Below, in pieces: positions 39,901 through 54,900 of a stretch of DNA of 64,000 bases. The notes under the pieces were generated by a model, which made no database searches, was not told the origin of the DNA, and saw nothing but the letters and a program-made list of their open reading frames with translations. The first letter of the stretch is position 1, and each line of letters opens with the position of its first letter. The DNA is from Aphis gossypii (lineage: Eukaryota > Arthropoda > Insecta > Hemiptera > Aphididae), in assembly GCF_020184175.1 (NCBI RefSeq), contig NC_065531.1, positions 79,888,604-79,952,603 on the forward strand, in the 5' to 3' direction. The translations under genes were made by a program, and so were the position numbers.

Positions 39901-42900
39901 AAAATAGTGCGATCGATAGTGTTAGCTGTGTTTAAACATAAACATGTAAAAAACCTCTACTACCGGTCATTTTTTAATGTTATCTTTAAAAATCCTAATT
40001 TAAAACATTTTTGCTAAAATTATGCTACTTAAAATTCTTTTAAACGACTTTGAATGTGTAAAGTAATACGATTTGACCGTTATAATAATTGTATTTTATG
40101 TTTTAAAATAATGATTCACGGGTAAGTCAGCAATCAGAAAAGTTATTTGGAAAAACACTAAACTAAAATCGATAGATTTACTGAATCATATACTAAACCC
40201 TAATATTTTCAACAACCACAGACTTAAAAAGTATACATATATAATAAAAAGCATGTAGGTAATATTTTTTGTATTGATGCATTTAGAGCATTCATGACTT
40301 GTTCAGATACACTTGAGAATTTAATATTCTGTAATATTGTATTTGTGTAGTGTATGTATTTCGCTAATATTATTTTATTAAGTACGTTTTTTTTTAATAA
40401 TAATAGTATTATTGTGACTCATAACTTAAACACATATATTTTATATTATTCATTTAATCGTTTATATTGGATACCAAAAAATATTATTGTTGACGACAAT
40501 ATCGACATGCATTTTTATTCAAAGATATATAATATAATATTTTCAGGGGAAACATTGAGTTATTGTTTGTATCATATTGACTGATGACGTTCCCAATTCG
40601 CGATTTCTAAACTTTAGATCAAGCAATTTTGTTTTTAAACCAACTTAAGGCTGTTTATTATGTATCACCAGAACAACGATATTGTTCAATACTCGAGAAA
40701 AACCAATATCGATTTGAAATCCACACCATTGTTCTGGTTTTTTCCTCCGTTTCCGTTCTAGATAGGTGCTAGTATTTTTTATTTGTTGTACAATCGTTTT
40801 CAAAAAAAAAAAAAAAAAGAAAAAATTATAATAAATTGCGTATGCTGATAGATTTTACTTTTGGACTACAATAGCCTGTCAATGGACGTTGTAACTCGAG
40901 TTATAATGGTAACGAGAATTTGGATTTTCTTCCCTTCGGGATTACAACGATACTTTAAACTATCAAATATCCTTCTTGTCAGTAATAACCGGAGTATTTC
41001 ATTTGAGACGAAAGTAAACTTTGTGGTGTAGTTTACGATTATGTAGGTTACTGCGGGTTAGGTTATTTGTGCGCGATAAATGTGGTGGTTGCAATCATAC
41101 TTAGAAAAAAGCTCGAAAATATCTAAGTATTCAAAAAAAAAAAAAAATAAAAGTTCATAATTCTTGGTAACTGAGTGTATAAATACTTCTCTGTACAAAA
41201 ACTCAGACGAGGTAAACCGTATGAGAAATAAATAATACACCGCGCATTGGAGTTATGGCCAAAGTATATTTTAAACAGAGTAGTCAACTTTCATATATAT
41301 TATAATATAAAGATTATATTGCGTTGGTATTTATTTATATTTTAATACTTAGTAACAATTTAACAATAGTACTTACTCTAAGTGATTTAATAACATTGCA
41401 TAACATTACGATACGACGTTACACATCAAAACATGAAAGAATAATAATAATAAAAATAGTATGTTACAACGCGGAAATGAATATTAAACGGTAGGTACGC
41501 CGCCAATAACAGTAATAGAAACGGCCTTTTGATGTGTATACTGCAAGAGTCTGAAATTATTTTTTGAAGCTCGACAAACGATATATTTTGAATTCGTATA
41601 ACCGCGCATACCGCGTATACCGCGGTACCGCACACGTGACCTAACCGTCGTCTGGAATCGCGCGTCAGTGCCACGTGTTCTTGATAAAATGCGCGGCCCT
41701 CTCGGCCACCATGATGACGGGCGCGATGGGATTGCAGTTGGGCTGGGTCGGGAACACGGACGAGTCGGCCACGCGGACTCCTCGGACTCGGTGCACTCGC
41801 AGCTCGAGGTCGACGACTGCGGTCGGGTCGGAAGCCGGGCCCATCTTGCACGTGCCCGCGTGATGGTTCTCGCCGCGAGTGTGGTACCGGACCAGACACT
41901 TCCAGTACGGGTCGGTTCCGAACGCGTGCCGGCTGCACTGATCGACGGGTTCCGGTCGACGGTGGCGCCCAACCTCTGCAGCGCCTTGGTGCGCGTCACC
42001 AGGTCGTTGGCCAGCCGCAGTCCCCACACCAGCACGTCCACGTCCGCCTCGGCGGCCAGGTAGTTGGGATCGATGCGCGGCCGGACGAACGGGTCGGCGC
42101 TCGCCAACCGGATGGAGCCCCGGCTCAGCGGCCGGATGTTCACCGGCCGGACGTTCATCACTACCGGGGCCGTGGCCGCGGCGCACTGGCCGCCGTACAC
42201 CGGTAGGGCGTAAGCGCAGTTCGGCGAGTAACCGTCGAAGAACAGTTGCACGTCGGCCGGTTCCGCGGGTCCAGCCCTGTCCGACCGCAGGAACGCGGAC
42301 GTCTGCAGGCCGCCGGTCGTGGACAGCGGCCCGGACCTGTGCTTCATGTACTGGCCAATGGCGTCGAACGACAGCAGTCGGTCGTTGGTGACGTTCAGCT
42401 GAAACGTCAGCTTGCTGGCCACGTGGTGCTGCAGGTTGTGGCCGACGCGCAGGTCCTGCACCACCGGCACGCCCAGGGGCCGCAGGTCCTCGGCCGGCCC
42501 GATGCCGGAAAGCATGAGCAGGTGCGCGGACCCGATGACGCCCGCGCACAGGATCACTTCCTTCCGGGCCGTCAGCCTCCGGGTCCTGTTCGAGCCGTCC
42601 ACGTACTCGACGCCGTATACCGACCGCCGGTCCGCGGCCACCAGCAGTCGGGTCACGTGGCTGTTTGTCCGGACGCGCAGGTTGCTGCGGGTCCGTAGGT
42701 GTGGCCGCAAGTACGCCGTAGGCGTCGTCACCCGCGTCTTGGCGCTGCTCATCATCAGCTGAGCGATCGAGAAGCCCATAGGTTCCGGATCGCTCATGTC
42801 GATCTCTTCGTACCCCAATTCTTGCGCGGCCTCCATCAGAGTCCTTGTGATCGGCAAGATTTCGGTGGGTTTTTGCACCGAGATCGGGCCCCGATTTCCG

Positions 42901-45900
42901 TGGTGTTCCGTGTGGTAATCCTTGTTGTTCTCAGACATCTTGAAAAACGGCAACACGTCATCGTATCCCCACCCGACGTTGCCGTCCCTCAGCCAACCGT
43001 CGTAGACATCCCGGTGCCCTCTCGAGTACATCGAACCTTAAACATGCGAAGAAAACTACTTCGAGATACTTTGAAATAACATAATACTACTATACATACT
43101 ATTCAATCATCATAAATTTTCATTTATGATTGTGTTTTACGAGTCAAAAATGCAACTGACCGATAATTGTACTGGGAATTCATTTTCCGAAATGTGAACT
43201 TACACCCTTAACTCGTAAAAAAGTTGTATACAAATTTCCTAAGTTTGAAAATAATTTATGTAACATAATGGCATACAATAGTACTGTATGATCTATGCGT
43301 ATGATATATATATATATTTTAGAAAACATTTTATCTTTTAAATTTTCAAAAGTCTGAAATTTCCTTCTAAAATACTGACATTAATAATTGTAGCTCGTGT
43401 AAGTTAGGTTGCTACTTATGAATAGGATCAACACTCTCAACCCGTATCATATTTTGTTTTTTAAATAATTATTGTCGTCTTCATCGTGAACTTAGAAGTA
43501 TATTTACCGGACAGTACAGCTGTTCCACCCAACACTTTTCCACGGGGCCAACCACACACTCCTCCGTATGCCAAACAAGCGTTTTTTTGCGGCGTCGTAT
43601 TATACTGCCAATCATACTTCGTGGCGATCGCTGAACTCAGCAAAGCAGGTATATCGGTTGCTGCCGGTTGTTCTGGACCGGATTCCAATAGGGTCACCGT
43701 CCAGTTAGGATTTTCCGACAGTCTTCCTGCCACTACGGGACCTTAAAACGTACATTATGATTATTATTCTTAATGATCATTGGTTTTTTTTTTTTTAATT
43801 GACCCACATATAGTATTAAAATCATTATTCTAAATAGTTTAGAGTTAATTACTCTAAATAACGATAACTGTTAACGTAGTGTACAGTAAAGTAACATTTT
43901 TATAGGTTGAGTATTTTTGGAAATCTTACACTGCACACATATTTTATTGAGAAAATGAAAATCTCCGGTAAAAATTTTTATTTGTAAACAATATGCTAAT
44001 AATTTTTAGTATGCAAAGCTTATAATGTACTAATTAAGTACTTAATGTATACAGCTAAAGGGGTTTTTAGTTTCGAAATTTCGATCATTAAATTTGTTTT
44101 TACTTGAACAAACGAACTATATTGTGGGTATTTCATAATTTATTATTCTGTTCGTATTGCACCCTTTGTTTATTAAAACGGTATTAATTTTAAAATGTTA
44201 AACTTTGATATTAATATTAAAATGCCGAAAATAATTTTTTGTCAACAATTTTTAAGTGCATAATCTAGTACTGCAGGACTAATCATCTAATAATTATATT
44301 AGAATTATAAGTATAGATTGGGTCAAAAAGATAATCTTCAAATTATTAAGATATTATACTCTTCTCAATTCCTCCAGATATTAGGATTTATTCTAAAAAT
44401 ATTAAACATTAGATATCAGATTTGTGGCTCAAAAAATGTCAAAATGTTAAAATGTTTACAAAAAATATCTAAATGAGAATTAAAAATTAAAAAAATTAAA
44501 GTTGTTATTTAAAAATCCTAAGTAGATTATAGTATTATACTGTTTTAAATTTTAATGAATAGAAGAACAGGATAAAAATGTTTATTTGTATGAAAAAATA
44601 TAACAAGGCTTTGTTAAAAGCATTATAAATTAAAAATAACAAATCAGATTTTTCGGTTATCTACCCAAAATAAAGCTGCTATTATTTATCTTACGCGTAC
44701 TACTTGTTATATTAAGTTTTTTTCGAACAAGACTAACTTACCAGAAACTCCTCCGCCAACTACTATGAAGTCTACTTCGTCATGGTCATCATGAGGTTGC
44801 TCGACCACTCTTCTACACGAATCGATCAAAGCACAATCGGATCTTATCAAAATGTCGGCTGCAATCATAAATTCTTCCAAATCGGGATTCGATTTACATA
44901 AGTCCTTGATGAATGACGTTTCTATGTGTTCAACATTTTGTACGCAACTTCCTAAACTTCCTAATGAATACAATATATAAAGTACGATAAATATGCATTC
45001 GTGTACATTTTAAACGGCATTACTTAACAGCATGATTGCTACCTTTATTGTTCGAACTCGTGGACGCCAACACATTTACCACTTGACACAACACATGGAA
45101 ATAAAAATACACTTTCATAATTGCTTAATTATTTTTGTCATGTAAAGGAATTAAAAAGTGATATGAAAAAGCGTTTTGGTAAAATACACGTGGCTATACT
45201 AACATTAATAAGTAATTATAAAATCTAGTCACTGGTCATAACCAGTGGAAGGAAACCTGTCCGAAAGTTTAAGAACGAATAAAACGACTAAACATCCGTG
45301 TACGCGAAAACGCGAAATGTTCAATATTATATCTATGGTTTTCGTTAATTAACCGTCATTTATCGCTCTTGAGAAATCACATAGGTGTGACGAAAACAAT
45401 ATTGTATACATAATATATTTTATTATATAAAACGGATTCCAGATACACGTGGTTGTGTACAATTTTCACCTAGGTTATATTATTATATTTAGGTATATGC
45501 AAATCGAAAAGATAACAATAAGGGGTCACTAAATTAATGTTTAACGTGTAATTGTTAGACGACGCATTTATATTTATTCAAATGGATGACTTGGCCTTAA
45601 AATTTATCGTGCACTTTTGATGGCTTCTATACTAAAATATTATTTGTGCAATATGTAAAACTACGAAAATTGCATTACATAACACGTAACGCGTAAAATA
45701 ACTATTAATTAAGTATTGTTATTATTACGATTGATTTTTTTTTATTATTATTATTAAAATGATTATTAGTAACACGGGTTTTAACTGACTTTGATTACCA
45801 TATAGAAGTAACTACTACAGCTTTAAGTATATCAAAATCTTTTTCACATTCATACTATAAGTTTCTCGTTACATAATCAATTAAATTATATTGCTGTGCA

Positions 45901-48900
45901 ACAAACATGACACAATAGAACAGAAAACGCATGTAACTATAGTTTATTTAAAATATATTACGTATAGACGTAAAAATTTATATATACTACGAAAGTATGA
46001 ATTACATAACCCTCAAGCTAATGGATTGATTTTTGACTGGATTAAATCAGATGAGTATATCTATTAAACATAATAGACAAAAAACTATTTCAAATTTATT
46101 TGTATAGTTAAATATTATAAATACCTATTCTATATTCATGGTAATTAAGTCAAGGCAATCGCTTATAACCTTAACACACAAAGATCCTCTCAAAAAATTT
46201 TTAGGACTGTAGGTATAATAATCTAATTTTTTATCTGTTTGTACACATAGTATGAGACTTGTTAGTATATTGACAAAAAATATAAGTTAAATATTATAGT
46301 GTAAACAACTTTGAATACATTTAAAGCTCTTAAAGTTATTTAGAATATCACGATAACTGTATAATGAATCTGATTTAGTAATGAAATTGTTATAATATTG
46401 CAGTCCTAAAACAACTGTAGAAAGTTAGACTATTATGAAATTACTTAGGTTAAATATTTATTAATAAGATGATACTTTTTACGTCTCGGTTATAATGAAT
46501 AAGATAATTCAAATTTATTTACCTTTATGTTTTATGTGTTTTGAAGTAACAAGCACGTTTAACACTTGCACAAATAGTAGTAAGTAAACCAAAACATGCA
46601 TATTTAAATAAGTAAAATAAAAACGTTTGATTAAATTCAATAGAAATAAAATAAAATCGAATTAATAAAAAAAAAAAAGATACTAACCTAGATGATTATT
46701 GTTGTACTGACATAAAAAATGTAGAATAAACACTATATAGAAATACAAAAGAGAAAAAATTTATTTTATGCTTATATAATATAAATACTCATATGTGTGA
46801 CGTGAATTTAAGGCGTACTTACAGCGTAAATGTCCAATCTTTAATACGTGCAATATCTATGAGTAGTTGACATTTTTCATTGTTTAATTTCGGATATGAT
46901 TAAATGTAACAACGCGTGCAGTGCGCAGTCATTGCACATATTATCATTATTATGTGGCAATTAATGTTAAAATATGATTATAAGTGTGTGATACCTTCGT
47001 CGTTTCTATGACATACGTTCGAAAACCGTATTCGTCTAAAGTCTCGTAATTTCATTAAAATACGATGTGTATATTCAAAAACCTATGACCGTTTTAAAAA
47101 GTGATTTAAAATTTTATTTAAATTTTATTTATTTCCGGCCCGTGGTGTATTATAAACGTCGATCATAAATGTATACACCAAATATTCTAGTGGAAAAACG
47201 GAGTTCGGTTTCAAAATCATGATCCGTTCGACGAAACGAATGAAAACTGTCACATGTCGATTTTGAAAATATACGTCTCGACATGGAGTCGACTACGATT
47301 CTGTTGTTACTAAGTACTAATGTCATCGGTTTTTTTTTTTTTTTTTTAGATATCCGACTGTAGCATGGTGCTGGAAGAGGTACCACAAAAAATGTGTGAA
47401 GCGTTGCGGCTTTTCTTGCAAGGACTCGGTTACGGTAAGCCAAACCAGTCTTCGTGCACAGTAAAATAAGCGGAAGTTTTCCTATTTGTCTAATGCTTCG
47501 ACGTTTATACTGAAAAATACAATAATTTTTTTGTTTTTTAATTATTAATAACAAAAGCAGTACACCTACGTATAATAATAATAATATTGGAGAACTACCT
47601 AAGCCACAAATTTGTAGTCATATAATAATATTAAATTCACACATTTGTACGTTAATCATTATTTAGTCACAATGTGTCGTTATTGTTTTTTTTTTTCATT
47701 ATTAATACATACATTAACAATATATACATATATATATATATTTATATAGATATATATATGTATATATGATGGCAATTTATAAATGGTTGGGGTCTTTATA
47801 GGCGTATATACGTTTTTTTTTTTTTTTTGGGCTCCCTCATTCAATTTTGTCAACAAACGAAACAATTAGTGCGATCGCGGATTTGTATTGAAATTAATAA
47901 AAATCTTGTTAGATGATTTTCTTGTTGTTGTACACTCTGTGAGTATATTTTATATTTCCGTTCAACTGCTTCTATACTACAATATAATATTAAATAGGTC
48001 ATCGAGTAAAAGTTTCGTTCGTTCGTGTACGATGTGAATCACGACACAATGTTGACGAGCCATATTATATACCTATATAGGTATTTTGTTGTGGCGCAGT
48101 CCGCAAAACGGCGGCGTACGCGAGTTTTATTTTAATTTTCTTCGTCTGTCGAATAATATAAGAACTCGACAAACGAACAACAATAGTCGACCGTTGTCAA
48201 AAAAAAAAAAAAAAAACGTTTATGCGTTCATAAAATTCAAATTAAATCCACTAATAATAATGTTGAGATAAGTCCTCCTGCGTGTACGCCGCTCCATAAC
48301 AGTATGTCCACCACATAATAGTACTTAAGAATTAAATGATAAATCGTCGTCGTCACATATAACATTGGTACATTGCAAATATTTATACGACACACGCATA
48401 ATTTCATATCAATATATTTGTTGCGTTTAATTTGTGTGCACTACATGTATACATATTTTGTAAAATTTAATTACGAGCGGTTCGGAGTTATCAATCGCAA
48501 TAATACACAAAACGTTTAGACGATCGTAAAAAAAAAAAAAAAAATTTAGTTGTTATCAAAATACGCATAGGTATAATATATCTGGCATACGCCGTGCGGG
48601 TGTGTATTACACTACCTATAAACTAGATACGGTGTGCACTCAACGTTACTAAACAATTCTAATATAAATCCGATTTGACCTGAATCGCTCGTGATTTGTC
48701 GCCTTTGTACTTTTTATAGGTACTAATATTATATACTGTTCATTTTATATTATACATAATATTTATATAATATTCAAGTAGTGATCATTTGCTACAGTAT
48801 TACACATTCGACATTATAGATTTATTATATAAACCATCATGTATATATAGGAATATTTATTTGACTGTAATAGGTGTGTTACATTATATGTTTGTTTTTG

Positions 48901-51900
48901 TATTTTAAAAATATTGTTTTTACGAACGGTTTTATTACAAACAAATCAAAATTAACTATTTCTTCTCTTATATATTAACAAAAAAAAAACTAATAATTAT
49001 TATATAAATTAAAATATAATAATTTTATAATTTATAGACGATATACGTAAAGATAAATTCGAATCTTTGTTATGATCAAAGGCTGTAATAGGCATCTCGG
49101 TTTAAAATGAATGATAGATCCATGATTTTATATTATAATATTTGTATTTTAAATTGTAATAAAACAGTCGACATTATAATATGCCTCAATGACATATTAT
49201 ATGTACAATTGATTAAGTAGGTAATGATATTTTTAAAAAATAAAAAATAATACATATAAATGTGCGTTTAAGTGAATAAATCAAAATACAGTGAAATTAT
49301 ATAACTTTATTGTGTTGATATTGTTATGTGTGACTGGTGCGTATTGACTGTGTCAGATAACTTGTCTTTGATAAGAGACGTCAATCAGCTATTCAAATGT
49401 TATGATTTTTACACACGAGTAAACGTCTACAACTGCAGTGAACGTACGGTTTTAGACTGAACTAATATCAATGTGTTAATATTGAATTACTTATTTATGT
49501 GATTTTATATATATATTGTTAAATTACATCGGCAAGAATAAATATCACTGGATTTTGTTTAAACCAGTAGACGGAAAGCACCATATTTCTCAAACTAAAG
49601 TCAAACTAAATGCATATACATATATATAGATTACATCTAAGATGAATAGATAAAAAGAACTTTGTATTGAAACTTGCCAAGTGAAAAGTTAGTATGACTG
49701 TTAAGCAATTATATTATAATGTTATCATACGAAAATAACAAAGATTTAATTAAAACAAGAGTTTTCATTTTAGAACTTACATATATGTCTCTTGTGAAAT
49801 GTACTCTAATTTCAATTCGAAACGTTACCCTCCTATACTTTTTATGTGTAAAAAGAGTTATATAAATTTTTTTTTCTTTTTTGTTGTATAAATGAACTTT
49901 AGTCAATAATATGAATCAACTCGTTTAAAAAATCAAGTTAAAAAAAAAAAAAACGGAGAGAACAGTTGAAAATTCGTTAACAATTACTGTAGTATTAATA
50001 AATAATAGGTACACTACAACAAAACGGTAACATTCAGACGTTATGTCAAATACATTTCATTGCAAGTGCCGCCGACCAGTCCGGAAGAAATTATCATAAT
50101 CTACAACACGCAATTAATACATACATTATACATATATAATATATAGTTTGCAATTAAATTGTTTTTTTTTTTTTTGCAATTTTTATATAAATAGATAATA
50201 TGCTTTTTGATATTAATTATTGTTATGTATACGTAATATTTATTCATTGCATTAACATCAATAGGTAGATTATTGATCAGCTTCCAACACGAATGGCTAA
50301 TTTTAGAAGGTTATTCGTTAGACACGGATAACGTATTACACCTATTAGTGTGTACGACGGTGTCACGAGTATGAATACATGTTAGCGCGTAGACTTTGCA
50401 CCTTTGCTAATAGCATATTGCATTATGAAGACCACGTCGACATTGAATTCGATATTTTAAGTACGGAGGTACTTATTATAAACGGATTCAATGGGTACAC
50501 CCACCTAAGTAGTGTATAGTCATAATTAATGTGGCTCTATAAATTTCATCGGCGTCGATAAAACGTCCTAATTTCACATTTATCCTGCAAACGCAAGGAC
50601 AAATTTCTTCACTTATAATTTTTCGTTACAATAATAAAATATCCGATACAGGAAAACTGAGAAAACGTTTTCGTAATAATTAATTAATTCAATATACCTA
50701 CAGGATTATGCATGTTTATTTTTATTTCTTTATTGGGTACCCGATTCCGTAAAACTGCAGAAATATTATCGGTTTATAAAACTATTGCTAATATAAAATA
50801 AAAAAAACGCAATACCTCCGACATGTATAATATTACACAGATAATAATATATTCTCAGAATAAAAATATATTTGTCTGCTCTAGAAGTGCGTGTTTTTCT
50901 TCGCGGAATTCAATTCAATTCAACCGCTCTCGCTGATAACATATTATTTTTACGATAGGTTTTTAGATTTTTTAACGTCAATTTGTGTTTTCAATTTCAA
51001 CCATCAACACCGTCGATAATAATAACACGACCTTTTCACACCTTTATTCCTCGTTTGAGCACGTCTATAGACGAAATTGCATCGGATCGTACTCAAATCG
51101 ATGTCCTTCCCGTAATCTGCGCGTGTTTATTATAATATAATATAATGAACAATATAATAATATAGTCTGCTGCCTGCGCCGGGTCGACGTCTATTGTAAT
51201 GTACCTACACGTACATACGTTTTGCACACATTTCACCACGCAATTTTCTCGTAGTGTACGTATATATATATTTATATTTAATATTTATATATATATACAC
51301 GACACGTCGATACGTGTATCATGCTCGTACACCATATTGTATAATAATGTAGTATATATCTACCTGACTATTAATTTTGTGCGCACGCGAACGAGAAAAA
51401 TCGTTTAAACGTATTATAATAATACATAATCGTGTTATATTGCCGTGAGTAAAATAAAAAAAATATAGCCATTTTTTCGAGCCGAAATCTCGGACGAGTG
51501 TGATTGTATTACAATAATATCGCCTACGTTTAAAATATTGTACACAATATATTATTATAATACTCACACGTGCGAGTTCGCACACTTGCACACGATGGTA
51601 TGATATACGTCTTAAATATAACAGTCTTATAATAATGTCGTGTCGAGACGTATGTAATTGATCGTTACCGCGAAACCGTGTTTACTATACCGCAGTTTGT
51701 CCGTCCAACGACGGCTGCCTTGTACGCGTTATTACCCATGTATAGGTATAAGGTATATTATACAGCCGAATTCGCCGTCATTTTAGTCTAACTCACACCA
51801 GTCATATCATGGCTGGACGATTGTTGTTACAAAATTATTATTAAACGCTATACGACGTGCGATTTGACCTATATAATGATGTATCTACAACAAAATAATT

Positions 51901-54900
51901 CTTCGTGATGTGTGTGTGACTTATACTATAAGCGTACGAAGCCATCATTTATTGCACGATTTTATAATATTATATTAATAATCATGTTTTTTTAATTTAA
52001 CACATTCATTATATTATATTATTGTTAAATATGTTTGTGCATCTATGTTTTTTTTTTTTTTTTTTGTATTTGTTATTATGATAACGAAATATTATATATT
52101 ATTAATATTAAGTATATTATACTAATATCATAAAATATTATATACATATTTAGGTACGCGGTGCTTCTTTTAACCGATTTGTTATTGGAATGTCAAAGAC
52201 ACAATGCAATTTTATCGTAAAAGTATAAACTAACTGCCTTATAACTTCCACCCTCGTGTTTGTCGGCGAAATCACAACTACAATATCGATTGATTTTAAT
52301 TTTTAATCGGTGACCTATATATTTTTGATTTTATAATCGTGAAAGCAAAATAGTTTTCTAAAAACACTTAAAATAGGCAAAACAAAAAAACCGTTCAATT
52401 TTCTGATTTCTACACCGTATTGTAAAGAAAATTTTTTTATCAAAGCTATTTTCATAACTTTAAAAACATTATCAATTTCATAATGGCAATGTATTTCTAG
52501 TATACACTATACATAATCTATAATAATCAATTGCACACATACTTTTATATATTATATTTGACTCGACACCGGTGGTTTCGCCGACACGCTCGAGGGTGAC
52601 GTTTTACGTTTTTACAACGTTTTCCGAAAAGAAAAATGTGTCAAACGATTCTTAAAGTGATCGATATTAAATCTGCCGTTAAAAGGATCGCCGTATGTGC
52701 TGTGTATCGTTGTATATGAATATATATATATATATATTTATATATCTTATACAGCGTTATAATATACTACTGATAATAATTTTACTAACTTAACCTATGT
52801 AATCATATTTTTTATTTATTTTCATGTTTTTTTTTTTGTCCCGTACATGTTGTGTGCGGTGGGTGGTGGCGTCAACGGATGGTCGCCACAGCTGTGAGAC
52901 TCGGCCGGCCACCGTTGACCGTATCCAGATCGGCTGAAGGTAAAAATGTACTAGCTAATGCATTTAGCGCACGGATGCACGAATAGTTAGCGCACGCACA
53001 CACACCCACACACCCACACAAACACACACATCTACAGACACACGCATACACATCACACATCGAATACACCCTCCTACCTACCGGGCAAATTGATCGACTA
53101 AAAGTATATCAGCTTCGAAAAACAAAATTTGTAACACGTAAGTGTCATAATATAAAATGCTTGTGTCGGAAGAAAACGGTTTTTCAACGTTTCCATAATA
53201 TTGTTATATTTTATAATGATGTCTTGCTTATACTTTCGCCTTAAACACTGTCTTATGATATAAATATAATAATATGTACTCTCTTGCCTTCTCTCTCTCT
53301 TCGCGCTCTCTGTATCTCTTTCTCTCACGATTTTCTATTTATGAACTTCACTCACTTTCTTATTATTGTTTTTTATTATAATTTTTTTTTCAAAACAGTT
53401 TTGTCAGAATAATAATCGTGAGGCTGGGCATTTGAGGAGTTTAAGATGAGACGGCATTTTTTTCCGACGTGTTAAAGTTTTTCACTCGAGAACGCCATAA
53501 TTGTTTTGCATTTCAAATAAAAATTACAATTATATTTATGCCTATTGTTTTATGTGTATTAAATTTTCTCGACTGCTTGGTCATTGTTGTAAACTTGTGA
53601 ATAAACTTTTCAGAATAAAACATACGTATTATATTTTCAATAATATGTTGTAATCTAAAATAATGTTTTATAGAATTTTATATTTTGATAATTTTTGATT
53701 TGTTAGAGTTCGAATATAATACTGTTACGACGAAAAATAAATTATTAAAATATAAACTTTTTACCGATACCGTCCGCCTTAAAAAAAAGTTTCCTCTATA
53801 ATAACAGGTATTAAAAAATTACTCGAACATTTTAAAAAGATTATTGTTGACACGACCAATTAAATAAATTTAAAAACAAAGTTACATGGCCAAGGTAATA
53901 TATTCCTTCGAAATTAACTCATAATATCACGAAATATTATTGGAAAAAAAATAAATTTTTAATTAGCGTCCAGCCTTACGCATATTATATATTCTATGCT
54001 ATTCACACAACTAAAATTGCAATGCTATTTGTTTTAAACACGTGTAATTATAATATAACCAATACTGTTATTTTTATAATAATATCATTACACACACTTA
54101 TGTAGATTTAATTATTTATGTATGCGTGTATAAGAAATCATTAATAACTATAAATCATTTTTTACTGACATTGACACAACTGAATAAGCAGTGTTTTTTT
54201 TTTTTTTTTTTGGTTTTTGAGGAAGGTGGCTTTAGGTTATATATAATATAGGTACAAAAACTTTTTTTTATGAGGATTTGTTCAGATCGATTGCTTCAAA
54301 TCTACTACAGTCATTACGCAGTTACTTCGCAGTGCTTCGATAAATTACAATTATTTATGATAACCAATTTAAGTCAAACTGCTGTAACTTGTACATAATA
54401 TTAGTTCATCTATATAAAAGCAATTTGCCCTCAAGTGCTATGTATATGTTTAAAGTTATCATTTCAGTTATCAAAATCGTCCAAGCGCACTTAACGCGTT
54501 ACTAATACACCAGAGAAATCAAAATTGAAATTAACCGTTTTATATTCTTAGTGGTATACATATAACTTTGTCTACTATTCAAATTGATAAATTTTATAAT
54601 AATATTATACTTTACAATCGTTCATATAGCAGTTTGATAATTTCCTTTAAATCAGTTCTGCAAACTATAACAGTTAAATATTATTATTGGTCCTCAATTT
54701 TAAATCATTGAAAACATTTAGACGTTTAATATTTAGATCTAAGTAATACTTGATCATTAAAAGAAAAAAAAGTTTAATTTTATACCTAAAATCATATCAA
54801 TTAAGAATGTAAGATAATATAGGTATGAAACTGAAAGATAAATGTTACCGTGTCTATTTTTTTAATTTTAAACGAGCCTTTGAATAGTAATAAATTTGAA

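Noticed and set aside
41426..41938. 170-codon minus-strand open frame rich in Arg and Pro
   Set aside because: Third frame of the GMC exon, Arg/Pro-rich owing to GC content; the family motifs lie in the other two frames.
41946..41949. An intron as the explanation for the frame switch in the GMC gene
   Set aside because: The two family-like segments abut with no spare bases and no GT...AG pair, so a one-base indel is the simpler reading.
41668..43079. Plus-strand open frames of 62-150 codons opposite the GMC gene
   Set aside because: Shadow frames of the GC-rich minus-strand exon; the minus strand carries the recognisable GMC motifs.
47150..47554. 134-codon minus-strand frame crossing an NDRG exon
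   Set aside because: Antisense shadow including intron sequence and a lysine run from the T tract; the plus strand has the NDRG exon.
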